Assembly (NCBI RefSeq): GCF_051014445.1
Contig: NC_135134.1
Span: 10,693,672 to 10,757,671 of the forward strand
Direction: 5' to 3'
Origin: Colletes latitarsis
Lineage: Eukaryota; Arthropoda; Insecta; Hymenoptera; Colletidae
DNA: 64,000 nt
Numbering within the stretch: position 1 is the stretch's first letter; each line of letters begins with the position of its first letter. Below, piece by piece: positions 13,101 to 25,355 of the stretch. Below the pieces are notes generated by a model. The model saw only the letters and a list, made by a program, of their open reading frames with translations. It searched no databases and was not told the DNA's origin. A program made the translations under genes and the position numbers.

Positions 13101-16100
13101 GATTTTGTAATTATATTTCAGTGTGGTACCACATTAATACGTGAAACTAACCCGAATAAAACCCAGGATCTGGCCATTCAAGTATGCGAAAGATGCGAAA
13201 GTATGAGCTAGATGATGGCAAATACCAGACGTAACCCAGACACAACCGGCGTTATTCTTGAAAATATTAATCGGAACCAGGCTTAATTGACTGCTTCGCT
13301 GTGGTACCACATAAATACGTGATCCTAATCAGAACAAAACCGAGGATATGGCCAACAAGTACGCGAAAAATGCGAAAGTAAGAGCCAGATGCGGGCAAAT
13401 ACGAGACCTAACCCAGACATAACCGGCGTTATCCTCTAAAATATTAATCGCAACAAGGTTTAATTGACTGTTTCGGTGTGGTACCGCAATACTACGTGAT
13501 CCAAACCAGAGAAAGCCCTGGATCTGGCCAACAAGTATTGGAAAAATGCGAAAGTACGAGCCAGATGAGGGCAAATACCAGACCTAACCCAGACATAACC
13601 GGCGTTATCCTCTAAAATATTAATGGCAACCAGGTTTAATTGACTGTTTCGGTGTGGACCCACGCTACTACGGGTTCCAATCCAGAAAAACCCCGGATTT
13701 GGCCAACAAGTATGCGAAAAACGCGAAAGTACGAGCAAGATGATGGCAAATCTCAGACCTAACCGAGACATAACCGGCGTTATCCTCTAAAGTATTAATC
13801 GCAACCGGGTTTAATTGACTGTTCCGGGGTGGTACCGCATTACTACGTGATCCAAACCAGAAAAAGGCGAGGATCTGGCCAACAAGTATGTGAAAAATGC
13901 GAAAGTACGAGCCAGATGTGGGGAAATACGAGACCTAACCCAGACGTAACCGGCGGTATCCTCTAAAATATTAATCGCAACCGGGTTTAATTGACTGTTC
14001 CGGGGTGGTACCGCATTACTACGTGATCCAAACCAGAAAAAGGCGAGGATCTGGCCAAAAAGTATGCGAAAAACGTGAAAGTACGAGCAAGATGAGGGCA
14101 AATCCCAGACCAAACCGAAACATAACCGGCGTTATCCTCTAAAATATTAATCGCAACCAGGTTTAATTGACTGTTTCGGTGTGGTACCACATTACTACGG
14201 GATCCAAGCCAGAAAAAGGCGAGGTTCTGGCCAACAAGTATTGGAAAAATGCGAAAGTACGAGCCAGATGAGGGCAAATACCAGACCTAACCCAGACATA
14301 ACCGGCGTTATCCGCTAAAATATTAAGCGCAAACAGGTTTAATTGACTGTTTCGGTGTGGTACCGCATTACTACGTGATCCAAACCAGGAAAAGGCGAGG
14401 ATCTGGCCAACAAGTATTGGAAAAATGCGGAAGTACGAGCCAGATGAGGGCAAATACCAGACCTAACCGAGACATAAACAGGGTTATCCTCTAAAATATT
14501 AATCGTAACCAGGTTTGATTGACAGTTTCGGTGTGGTACCACATTACTACGGGATACAAGCAAGAAAAAACGCAGGTACTGGCCAACAAGTACGCGAAAA
14601 ATGCGAAAGTACGAGCCAGATGAGGGCAAATACGAGACCTAACCCAGACATAACCGGCGTTATCCTCTAAAATATTAATCGCAACCAGGTTTAATTGACT
14701 GTTTCGCTGTGGAGCCACATTACTACGGGAACCAAACCAGAAAAAACCCGGGATCTGGCCAACAAGTATAGGAAAAATGCGAAAGTACGAGCCAGATGAG
14801 GGCAAATACCAGACCTAACCGAGACGTAACCGGCGGTTTCTTCTAAAATATTAATCGCAACCAGGTTTAATTGACTGTTTCGCTGTGGAACCGCATTACT
14901 ACGTGATCCAAACCAGAAAAAGGCCAGGATTTGGCCAACAAGTATTGGAAAAATGCGAAAGTACGAGCCAGATGAGGGCAAATACCAGACCTAACCGAGA
15001 TATAAACAGGGTTATCCTCTAAAATATTAATCGTAACCAGGTTTGATTGACAGTTTCGGTGTGGTACCACATTACTACGGGATACAAGCCAGAAAAAACG
15101 CAGGTACTGGCCAACAAGTACGCGAAAAATGCGAAAGTAAGAGCCAGATGAGGGCAAATACGAGACCTAACCCAGACATAACCGGCGTTATCCTCTAAAA
15201 TATTAATCGCAACTAGGTTTAATTGACTGTTTCGGTGTGGAGCCACATTACTACGGGAACCAAACCAGAAAAAACCAAGGATCTGGCCAACAAGTATTGG
15301 AAAAATGCGAAAGTACGAGCCAGATGAGGGCAAATACCAGACCTAACCGAGACATAAACAGGGTTATCCTCTAAAATATTAATCGTAACCAGGTTTGATT
15401 GACAGTTTCGGTGTGGTACCACATTACTACGGGATACAAGCCAGAAAAAACGCAGGTACTGGCCAACAAGTACGCGAAAAATGCGAAAGTAAGAGCCAGA
15501 TGAGGGCAAATACGAGACCTAACCCAGACATAATCGGCGTTATCCTCTAAAATATTAATCGCAACTAGGTTTAATTGGCTGTTTCGGTGTGAAACCACAT
15601 TACGACGGGATCCAAACCACAAAAAACCCAAGATCTGGACTACTAGTATGCGAAAAATGCGAAAGTACAAGCCAGATGAGGGCAAATACCAGACCTTACC
15701 GAGACATAACCGGCGTAATCCTCTAAAATATTAGTCGCAACCAGGTGTAATTGACTGCTGCGGTGTGGAACCACATTACTACGGGATCCAAGCAAGAAAA
15801 AAACCAGGATCTGGCCAACATGTTTGCGAAAAATGCGAAGGTACGAGCCAGATGAGGGCAAATCCCAGACTTAACCGAGACATAACGGCGTTATCCTCTA
15901 AAATATTAATCGCAACCAGGTGTAATTGACTGCTTCGGCGTGATACCGCATTACTGCGTGATCCAAACCAGAAAAAGGCCAGGATCTGGCCAACAAGTAT
16001 GCGAAAAACGCGAAAGTACGAGCCAGATGGGGGCAAATACCAGACCTAACCCAGACATAACCGGCGTTATCCTCTAAAATATTTATCGCAACCAGGTGTA

Positions 16101-17473
16101 ATTGACTGCTTCGGTGTGGGACCACATAACTACGTGATCCATGCCAGAAAAAACCCAGGATCTGACCAACAAGAATGCGAAAATTGCGAAAGTATGAGCC
16201 AGATGATTGGAAATACCAGAACTAACCCGGACATAACCAGCGCTATCCTCTAAAATATTAATCGCAACCAGGTTTGATTGACAGTTTCGGTGTGGTACCG
16301 CATTACTACGTGATCCAAACCAGAAAAACGCCAGGATCTGGCCAACAAGTATGCGAAAAATGCGAAAGTATGAGCTAGATGGTGGCAAATACCAGACCTA
16401 ACCCAGGCATAACCGGCGTTCTCCTCTAAAATATTAATCACGACCAGGTGTAATTGACTGTTTCGGTTTGGAGTCACATTACTACGGGTTCCATACTAGA
16501 AAAAACACAGGATCTGGCCAACAAGTATGCGAAAAACGCGAAAGTATGAGCCAGAGGATTGCAAATACCAGAACTAATCCAAACATAATCAGCGTTATCC
16601 TCCAAAATATTAATCGCAACCAGGTGTAATTGACTGCTTCGGCGTGATACCGCATTACTGCGTGATCCAAACCTGAAAAAGGCCAGGATCTGGCCAACAA
16701 GTATGCGTAAAATGCGAAAGTACGACCCAGATGAGGGCAAATACCAGACCTAACCGAGACATAACCGGCGTTATCCTCTAAAATATTAATCGCAACAAGG
16801 TTTAATTGTCTGTTTCGGTGTGGAACCACATTACCTCGGGATCCAAGCCAGATAAAACCCAGGATCTGGCCAACAAGTATGCGAAAAATGCGAGAGTATG
16901 TGCCAGATGATTGCATATACCAGGAAATGACCCAAACATAACCAGCGTTATCCTCCAAAATATTAATCGCAACCAGGTGTAATTGACTGCTTCGGCGTGA
17001 TACCGCATTACTGCGTGATCCAAACCTGAAAAAGGCCAGGATCTGGCCAACAAGTATGCGTAAAATGCGAAAGTACGAGTCAGATGAGGGCAAATCCCAG
17101 ACCTAACCGAGACATTACCGGCGTTCTCCTCTAAAATATTAATCGCAACAAGGTTTAATTGGCTGTTTCGGTGTGGAACCACATTACGACGGGATCCAAA
17201 CCACAAAAAACCCAAGATCTGGCCAACTAGTATGTGAAAATTGCGAAAGTATGAGACATATGATTGCAAATACCAGAACTAACACAGACATAACCAGTGT
17301 TATCCCCTAAAATATTAATTGCAACCAGGTTTAATTGACTGTTTCGGTGTGGAACCACATTTCTACGGGATCCAAACCAGAAAAAACCCCGGATCTGTCC
17401 AGCAAGTATGCGAAAAACGCGAATGTATGAGACACATGAGGGCAAATCCCAGAACTAACCGAGACATAACCGA
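10154..17473. repeat. Large segmental duplication spanning A1/B1, copy 1
   Basis: This interval recurs at 20,184-24,155. The offset is 10,030 at the start (GGTCTGGCCAACAGG at 10,171 and 20,201), 9,852 from about 10,600 (the B start at 12,028 and 21,880), 7,210-7,211 from about 14,850, 6,858 near 17,041 (partner 23,899) and 6,682 near 17,301 (partner 23,983). Compared with this copy, the partner lacks 178, 2,642, 353 and 176 bp, which are 1, 15, 2 and 1 monomers. Shared rarities include the 9-bp loss at 10,717/20,569 and CATTTCTACGGG at about 17,360/24,040. Confidence 0.85.
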
Positions 17474-20183
17474 CGTTATCCTCTGAAATATTAATCACAA
17501 CCAGGTTTAATTGACTGTTTCGGTGTGGTACCGCATTACTACGTGATCCAAACCAGAAAAAGGCAAGGATCTGGCCAACATGTATGGGAAAAATGCGAAA
17601 GTACGACCCAGATGAGGGCAAATACCAGACCTAACCGAGACATAACCGGCGTTATCCTCTAAAATATTAATCGCAACCAGGTTTAGTTGACTGTTTCGGT
17701 GTGGAACCACATTACTACGGGATCACATCCAGGAAAAACCCAGGATCTGTCCAACAAGCATGCGAAAAACGCGATAGTATGAGCCAGATGATTGCAGATA
17801 TCAGAACTAACCCAGACATAACCTGCGTGATCCTCTAAAATACTAATCGGAACCAGCTTTTATTGACTGTTTCAGGGTGGTACCACATTACTACGTGATC
17901 CAAACGAGAAAAAACCCAGGATCTGGCCAACAAGTATGCGGAAAATGCGAAATTACGAGCAAGATGAGGGCAAATCCCAGACCTAACTGAGACATAACCG
18001 GCGTTATCCTCTAAAATATTATTCGCAATCATGTTTAATTGACTGTTTCGGAGTGGAGCCACATTACTAGGGGATCCAAGCCAGAAAAAACCTAGGATCT
18101 GGCCACAAGTATGTGAAAAACGCGAAAGTATGAGCCAGATGAGGGCAAATCCCAGACCTAACCGAGACATAACCGGCGTTATCCACTAAAATATTAATCA
18201 CGACCAGGTTTAATTGACTGTTTCGGTGTGGAGCCACATTACTACGTGATCCAATCCTGAAAAAGCCCAGGATCTGGCCAACAAGTATGCGAAAATTGCG
18301 AAAGTATGAGTCAGATGATTGCAAATACCACACATAACCGAGACATAACCGGCGTTATCCTCTAAAATATTAATCGCAACCAGGTGTAATTAACTGTTTC
18401 GGTGTAGAACCACATTACTAAGGAATCCAAGCAAGAAAAAACCCAGGATCTGGCCAAAAAGTATGCGAAAATTGCGAAAGTACGAGACAGATGGGGCAAA
18501 TCCCAGACATAACCGAGACATAACTGTCGTTATTCTCTATTATATTAATCGCAACCAGGTGTAATTGACTGTTTCGGTGTGGAACCACATTACTACGGGA
18601 TCCAAGACAGAAAAAACCCAGGATCTGGCCAACAAGTATGCGAAAATTGCGAAAGTATGAGCCAGATGATTGCAAATACCACACATAACCGAGACATAAC
18701 CGGCGTTATCCTCTAAAATATTAATCGCAACCAGGTGTAATTAACTGTTTCGGTGTGGAACCACATTACTACAGGATCCAAGCCAGAAAAAGGCGAGGAT
18801 ATGGCCAACGAGTATGCGAAAAGTGCGAAAGTACGAGCCAGATGAGGGCAAATCCCAGACCTAACCGAGACATAACCGGCGTTATCCTCTAAAATATTAA
18901 TCGCAACCAGGTTTAATTGACTGTTTCGGAGTGGAACCACATTATTACGGGATCCAAGCCAGAAAAAACCCAGGATCTGGCCACAAGTATGTGAAAAACG
19001 CGAAAGTATGAGCCAGATGAGGGCAAATCGCAGACCTAACCGAGACATAACCGGCGTTATCCACTAAAATATTAATCACGACCAGGTTTAATTGACTGTT
19101 TCGGTGTGGAGCCACATTACTACGTGATCCAAACCTGAAAAAGCCCAGGATCTGGCCAACATGTTTGCGGAAAATGCGAAAGGACGAGCCAGATGAGGGC
19201 AAATCCCAGACATAACCGAGACACAACCGGCGTTAACCACTAAAAATTTAATCGCAACCAGGTTTAATTGACTGTTTCGGTGTGGTACCGCATTACCACG
19301 TGATCCAAACCAGAAAAAAGCCGGGATCTGGCCAACAAGTATGCGAAAAATGCGAAAGTATGAGCTAGATGGTGGCAAATACCAGACCTAACCCAGGCAT
19401 AACCGGCGTTCTCCTCTAAAATATAAATCGGAACCAGCTTTTAGTGACTGTTTCAGTGTGGTACCACATTACTATGTGATCCAAACCTGAAAAAGACCAG
19501 GATCTGGCCAACAAGTATGCGAAAAATGCGAAAGTACAAGCCAGATGAGGGCTAATACCAGACCTTACCGAGACATAACCGGCGTTATCCTCTAAAATAT
19601 TAATCACGACCAGGTTTAACTGACTGTTTCGGTGTGGGGCCACATTACTACGTGATCCAAACCTGAAAAAGCCCAACATCTGGCCAACAAGTATGCGAAA
19701 AATGCGAAAGTGCGACCCAGATGAGGGCAAATCCCAGACCTAACCGAGACATAACCGGCGTTATCGTCTAAAATATTAATCGCAACCAGGTGTAATTGAC
19801 TGCCTCGGTGTGGAACCACATTACTGCGTGATCCAAACCAGAAATAGCCCAGGATCTGGCCAATAAGTATGCGGAAAATGCAAAAGTACGAGCAAGATGA
19901 GGGCAAATCCCAGACCTAACCGAGACATAACCGGCGTTATCCTCTCAAGTATTAATCACGACCAGGTGTAATTGACTGTTTCGGTTTGGAGCCACATTAC
20001 TACGGGTTCCATACCAGAAAAAACACAGGATCTGGCCAACAAGTATGCGAAATCGCGAAAGTATGAGCCAGATGATTGCAAATGAACTAACGCAGCCATA
20101 ACCAGCGTTATCCTCTAAATTACTAATCGGAACCAGCTTTTATTGACTGTTTCAGTGTGGTACCACATTAGTACGTGATCCAA
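12028..20183. repeat. Subfamily block B1
   Basis: Markers: AATCGCAACCAGG, GACTGTTTCGGTGTGG followed by AACC, AGCC or ACCC in place of TACC, CTACGGGATCC (a BamHI site), GTACGAGCCAGATGAGGG, and GGCCAACAAG. Between about 14.3 and 15.7 kb recognisable variants alternate: one with CGTAACCAGGTTTGATTGACAG and AACGCAGGTACTGG (from 14,491, 15,019 and about 15,371), one with GGAGCCAC and GGGAACC (about 14,667 and 15,195), and one with GGATTTGG and AAGTATTGG (about 14,843). A foreign A-type patch interrupts the block at 13,081-13,360. Confidence 0.85.
13081..13360. repeat. A-type patch inside the B1 block
   Basis: Within B-type flanks, about 280 bp switch to A-type sequence. The first part matches 10,962 onward (offset 2,119) and the second part matches 11,291 onward (offset 1,940), so the patch skips one monomer relative to A1. 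It contains the rare GGATTTTGTAATTATATTTC and GTGAAACTAACCCGAAT variants, otherwise seen only in A1 and A2. At two sites where A1 and A2 differ (ATTATTACG against ATTAATACG, and GAAAAGATTAAT against GAAAATATTAAT) the patch agrees with A2. B-type sequence resumes at about 13,360, matching 12,475 onward (offset 885). Confidence 0.8.
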
Positions 20184-21879
20184 ACCAGAACAAAACCCAG
20201 GGTCTGGCCAACAGGTATGCGAAAAATGCGAAAGTATGAGGCAGATGATTGCAAATACCAGACGTAAACCAGGCACAACCGGTGTTATCCTCTAAAATAT
20301 TGATCGAATCCAGGTGGAATTGACTATTTCTGTGTAGCACCTCTTTAATTCGTGATCGTAACCAGAAAAAAACCCAGGATATGACCAACCAGTAAGCAAA
20401 AAATGCGAAAGTATGAGCCAGATGATTGCAAATACCAGAACTAACCCAGACATGACCGGCGTTATCCTCTAAAATATTAATCGGAAGCAGGTGTATTACT
20501 GCTTCAGTGTGGTACCACATTACTACGTGATCCAAATCAGAAAAAGCCCAGGAGCTGGTCTACAGGAATGCGAAAGTATGAGGCAGATGATGCCAAATAA
20601 CAGACGCAATCCAGCCATAACCGGTGTCATCCTCTAAAATATTGATCGAATACAGGTTGAATTGACTATTTCAGTGTGGCACCACATTAATACGTGATAC
20701 TAACCAGAAAAAAACCCAGGATCTGGCCATTGGAGTATGCGAAAAATGCGAAAGTATGAGCTAGATGATGGCAAATACCAGACCTAACCCAGGCATAACC
20801 GTCGTTCTCCTCTAAAATATTAATCGGCACCAGGATTTTGTAATTATATTTCAGTGTGGTACCACATTAATACGTGAAACTAACCCGAATAAAACCCAGG
20901 ATCTGGCCATTCAAGTATGCGAAAGATGCGAAAGTATGAGCTAGATGATGGCAAATACCAGACCTAACCCAGGCATAACCGTCGATCTCCTCTAAAATAT
21001 TAATCGGAACCAGAATTTATTGATTATATTTCAGTGTGGTACCACATTAATACGTGATCCTAACCAGAACAAAACCCAGGATCTGGCCAACAAGTATGCG
21101 AAAAATGCGAAAGTATAAGGCAGATGATTGCAAATACCAGACGTAACCCAGACACAACCGGCGTTATTCTTGAAAATATTAATCGGAACCAGGCTTAATT
21201 GACTGCTTCGCTGTGGTACCACATAAATACGTGATCCTAATCAGAACAAAACCGAGGATATGGCCAACAAGTATGCGAAAAATGCGAAAGTATAAGGCAG
21301 ATGATTGCAAATACCAGACGTAACCCAGCCACAACCGGCGTCATTCTCGAAAATATTAATCGGAACCAGGCTTAATTGACTGCTTCGCTGTGGTACCACA
21401 TAAATACGTGATCCTAATCAGAACAAAACCTAGGATATGGCCATTCAAGTATGCAAAAAGCGCGAAAGTATGAGCCATATGATTGCAAATACCAGAACTA
21501 ACCCAGACATAATCGGCGATATCCTCGAAAATGTTAATCCGAACCAGGTTTAATTGACCGTTTCACTGTGGTACCACATTACTACGTGATCCAAATCTGA
21601 AAAAGCCCAGGATCTGGCCAACAAGTATGCGAAAAATGAGAAAGTATGAGCTAGATGATGCCAAAAAGCAGACCTTACCCAGGCATAACCGGCGTTCCCC
21701 CCTAAAATATTAATCGGAACCAGGTTTTATTGACTATTTCAGTGTGGTACCACATTACTACGTGATCCAAACCCGAAATAGCCCTGGTTCTGGCCAACAA
21801 GTATGCGAAAAACGCGAGTGTATGAGCCAGATGATTGCAAATACCAGAACTAACAGAGACATAACCGGCGTTATCCTCC
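20184..21879. repeat. Subfamily block A2
   Basis: An island of A-type monomers lies between two B-type blocks. Within a few bases at about 20,184 the sequence changes from a monomer with CCAGCTTTTATTG and GTACGTGATCC into A-type CCAGAACAAAACCCAGG. It carries the same succession of variants as 10,154-12,027, except that one monomer (about 10,437-10,614 of A1) is missing. Confidence 0.85.
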
Positions 21880-24155
21880 AAAATATTAATCGCAACCAGG
21901 TTTAATTGACTGTTTCGGTGTGGACCCACGCTACTACGGGTTCCAATCCAGAAAAACCCAGGATTTGGCCAACAAGTATGCGAAAAACGCGAAAGTACGA
22001 GCAAGATGAGGGCAAATCCCAGACCAAAACGAAACATAACCGGCGTTATCCTCTAAAATATTAATCGCAACCAGGTTTAATTGACTGTTTCGGTGTGGAA
22101 CCGCATTACTACGTGATCCAAACCAGAAAAAGGCCAGGATTTGGCCAACAAGTATTGGAAAAATGCGAAAGTACGAGCCAGATGAGGGCAAATACCAGAC
22201 CTAACCGAGACATAAACAGGGTTATCCTCTAAAATATTAATCGTAACCAGGTTTGATTGACAGTTTCGGTGTGGTACCACATTACTACGGGATACAAGCC
22301 AGAAAAAACGCAGGTACTGGCCAACAAGTACGCGAAAAATGCGAAAGTAAGAGCCAGATGAGGGCAAATACGAGACCTAACCCAGACATAACCGGCGTTA
22401 TCCTCTAAAATATTAATCGCAACTAGGTTTAATTGACTGTTTCGGTGTGGAGCCACATTACTACGGGAACCAAACCAGAAAAAACCCAGGATCTGGCCAA
22501 CAAGTATTGGAAAAATGCGAAAGTACGAGCCAGATGAGGGCAAATACCAGACCTAACCGAGACATAACCGGCGGTTTCTTCTAAAATATTAATCGCAACC
22601 AGATTTGATTGACTGTTTCGGTGTGGTACCACATTACTACGGGATCCAAGCCAGAAAAAACGCAGGTACTGGCCAACAAGTACGCGAAAAATGCGAATGT
22701 AAGAGCCAGATGAGGGCAAATACGAGACCTAACCCAGACATAACCGACGTTATCCTCCAAAATATTAATTGCAAACCAGGTTTAATTGGCTGTTTCGGTG
22801 TGAAACCACATTACGACGGGATCCAAAGCACAAAAAAACCAAGATCTGGACTACTAGTATGCGAAAAATGCGAAAGTACAAGCCAGATGAGGGCAAATAC
22901 CAGACCTTACCGAGACATAACCGGCGTAATCCTCTAAAATATTAGTCGCAACCAGGTGTAATTGACTGCTTCGGTGTGGAACCACATTACTACGGGATCC
23001 AAGCAAGAAAAAAACCAGGATCTGGCCAACATGTTTGCGAAAAATGCGAAGGTACGAGCCAGATGAGGGCAAATCCCAGACTTAACCGAGACATAACGGC
23101 GTTATCCTCTAAAATATTAATCGCAACCAGGTGTAATTGACTGCTTCGGCGTGATACCGCATTACTGCGTGATCCAAACCAGAAAAAGGCCAGGATCTGG
23201 CCAACAAGTATGCGAAAAACGCGAAAGTACGAGCCAGATGGGGGCAAATACCAGACCTAACCCAGACATAACCGGCGTTATCCTCTAAAATATTTATCGC
23301 AACCAGGTGTAATTGACTGCTTCGGTGTGGGACCACATTACTACGTGATCCATGCCAGAAAAAACCCAGGATCTGACCAACAAGAATGCGAAAATTGCGA
23401 AAGTATGAGCCAGATGATTGGAAATACCAGAACTAACCCAGACATAACCAGCGCTATCCTCTAAAATATTAATCGCAACCAGGTTTGATTGACAGTTTCG
23501 GTGTGGTACCGCATTACTACGTGATCCAAACCAGAAAAACGCCAGGATCTGGCCAACAAGTATGCGAAAAATGCGAAAGTATGAGCTAGATGGTGGCAAA
23601 TACCAGACCTAACCCAGGCATAACCGGCGTTCTCCTCTAAAATATTAATCACGACCAGGTGTAATTGACTGTTTCGGTTTGGTGCCACATTACTACGGGT
23701 TCCATACTAGAAAAAACACAGGATCTGGCCAACAAGTATGCGAAAAACGCGAAAGTATGAGCCAGAGGATTGCAAATACCAGAACTAATCCAAACATAAT
23801 CAGCGTTATCCTCCAAAATATTAATCGCAACCAGGTGTAATTGACTGCTTCGGCGTGATACCGCATTACTGCGTGATCCAAACCTGAAAAAGGCCAGGAT
23901 CTGGCCAACAAGTATGCGTAAAATGCGAAAGTACGAGTCAGATGAGGGCAAATCCCAGACCTAACCGAGACATTACCGGCGTTATCCCCTAAAATATTAA
24001 TTGCAACCAGGTTTAATTGACTGTTTCGGTGTGGAACCACATTTCTACGGGATCCAAACCAGAAAAAACCCCGGATCTGTCCAGCAAGTATGCGAAAAAC
24101 GCGAATGTATGAGACACATGAGGGCAAATCCCAGAACTAACCGAGACATAACCGG
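21880..24155. repeat. Subfamily block B2
   Basis: B-type monomers with the B1 markers. The order of variants reproduces 12,028 to about 12,200 and then 14,850-17,473 of B1 with short omissions. The end is set where GACATAACCGGTGTTATCC is followed by the C-type start AAAGTCTTGATCAAATCC at 24,167. Confidence 0.8.
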
Positions 24156-25355
24156 TGTTATCCTCTAAAGTCTTGATCAAATCCAGGTTTAATTGACTGT
24201 TTCGGTGGGGTACCACTTTACTACGTGATCCAAACCAGAAAAAGGACAGGATCTGGCTATTCAAGTATGCGAAAAATGCGAAAGTATGAGCCTGATGATT
24301 GCAAATACCAGAACTACCCCAGACATAATTGGCGTTATCCTTTAAAATATTAATCCCAACCAGGTTTAATTGACGGTTTCAGTGTGGTACCACACTACTA
24401 CGTTATTCAAATCAGAAAAAGCGCAGGATATAGCCAACAAGTATACCAAAAATGCGAAAGTATCAGGAAGATGATTGCAAATACCAGACGTAACCCAGAC
24501 CTAACCGGTATTATCCTCTAAAATATTGATCGAACCCAGGTTAATTTGACTATTTCAGTGCGGTACCACATTACTACGTTATTGAAATCAGAAAAAGCCC
24601 AGGATCTGGCCAACGAGAATGAGAAAAATGCGAAAGTATGAGCCAGATGATTGCAAATACCAGACCTAACCCAGACATAACCGGTGTTATCCTCTAAAGT
24701 CTTGATCAAATCCAGGTTTAATTGACTGTTTCGGTGTGGAACCACATTTCTACGGGATCCAAACCAGAAAAAACCCCGGATCTGTCCAGCAAGTATGCGA
24801 AAAACGCGAATGTATGAGACACATGAGGGCAAATCCCAGAACTAACCGAGACATAACCGGTGTTATCCTCTAAAGTCTTGATCAAATCCAGGTTTAATTG
24901 ACTGTTTCGGTGGGGTACCACTTTACTACGTGATCCAAACCAGAAAAAGGACAGGATCTGGCTATTCAAGTATGCGAAAAATGCGAAAGTATGAGCCTGA
25001 TGATTGCAAATACCAGAACTACCCCAGACATAACTGGCGTTATCCTATAAAATATTAATCCCAACCAGGTTTAATTGACGGTTTCAGTGTGGTACCACAC
25101 TACTACGTTATTCAAATCAGAAAAAGCGCAGGATATAGCCAACAAGTATACCAAAAATGCGAAAGTATCAGGAAGATGATTGCAAATACCAGACGTAACC
25201 CAGACCTAACCGGTATTATCCTCTAAAATATTGATCGAACCCAGGTTGATTTGACTATTTCAGTGTGGTACCACTTTAATACGTGATTCTAACCAGAAAA
25301 AGCCCAGGATCTGGCCAACGAGAATGAGAAAAATGCGAAAGTATGACGCAGATGA
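24007..25355. repeat. Tandem duplication of a four-monomer unit, 705 bp
   Basis: The sequence starting with CCAGGTTTAATTGACTG at 24,007 starts again at 24,712. Rare shared changes 705 bp apart include CATTTCTACGGG, GTATGAGACACATGAGGG, AAAGTCTTGATC (24,167 and 24,872), CAGAACTACCCCAGAC (about 24,310 and 25,015) and GTATCAGGAAG. The match is close up to about 25,265 and then weakens. The first unit begins inside the B2 block, so the duplication crosses the B2/C junction. Confidence 0.85.

Larger units (their letters stand above)
20184..24155. repeat. Large segmental duplication spanning A2/B2, copy 2 (shortened)
   Basis: This is the shorter partner of 10,154-17,473: 3,972 bp against 7,320 bp, the difference being four in-register gaps. 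The largest gap (2,642 bp, 15 monomers) corresponds to about 12.2-14.85 kb of copy 1, the stretch that carries the A-type patch and an internal B duplication. That stretch was therefore either deleted here or inserted later into copy 1. Both the A-to-B switch and the following C block begin sharply at monomer-scale boundaries. Confidence 0.85.

Noticed and set aside
16482..17093. 203-codon minus-strand open frame, the longest in the window, with similar frames at 910-1,467 and 16,802-17,269
   Set aside because: It runs over about three and a half satellite monomers. The 176-bp unit is not a multiple of three, so the same DNA is read in different frames in successive copies, giving two interchangeable peptide strings. 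No ribosome-binding or splice context, no recognisable domain, and the frames follow from low stop density on a T-rich strand.
10154..24155. Assembly artefact as the sole cause of the large duplications
   Set aside because: The copies carry different private substitutions and in-register gaps, which argues against a simple duplicated contig. It cannot be fully excluded without reads.
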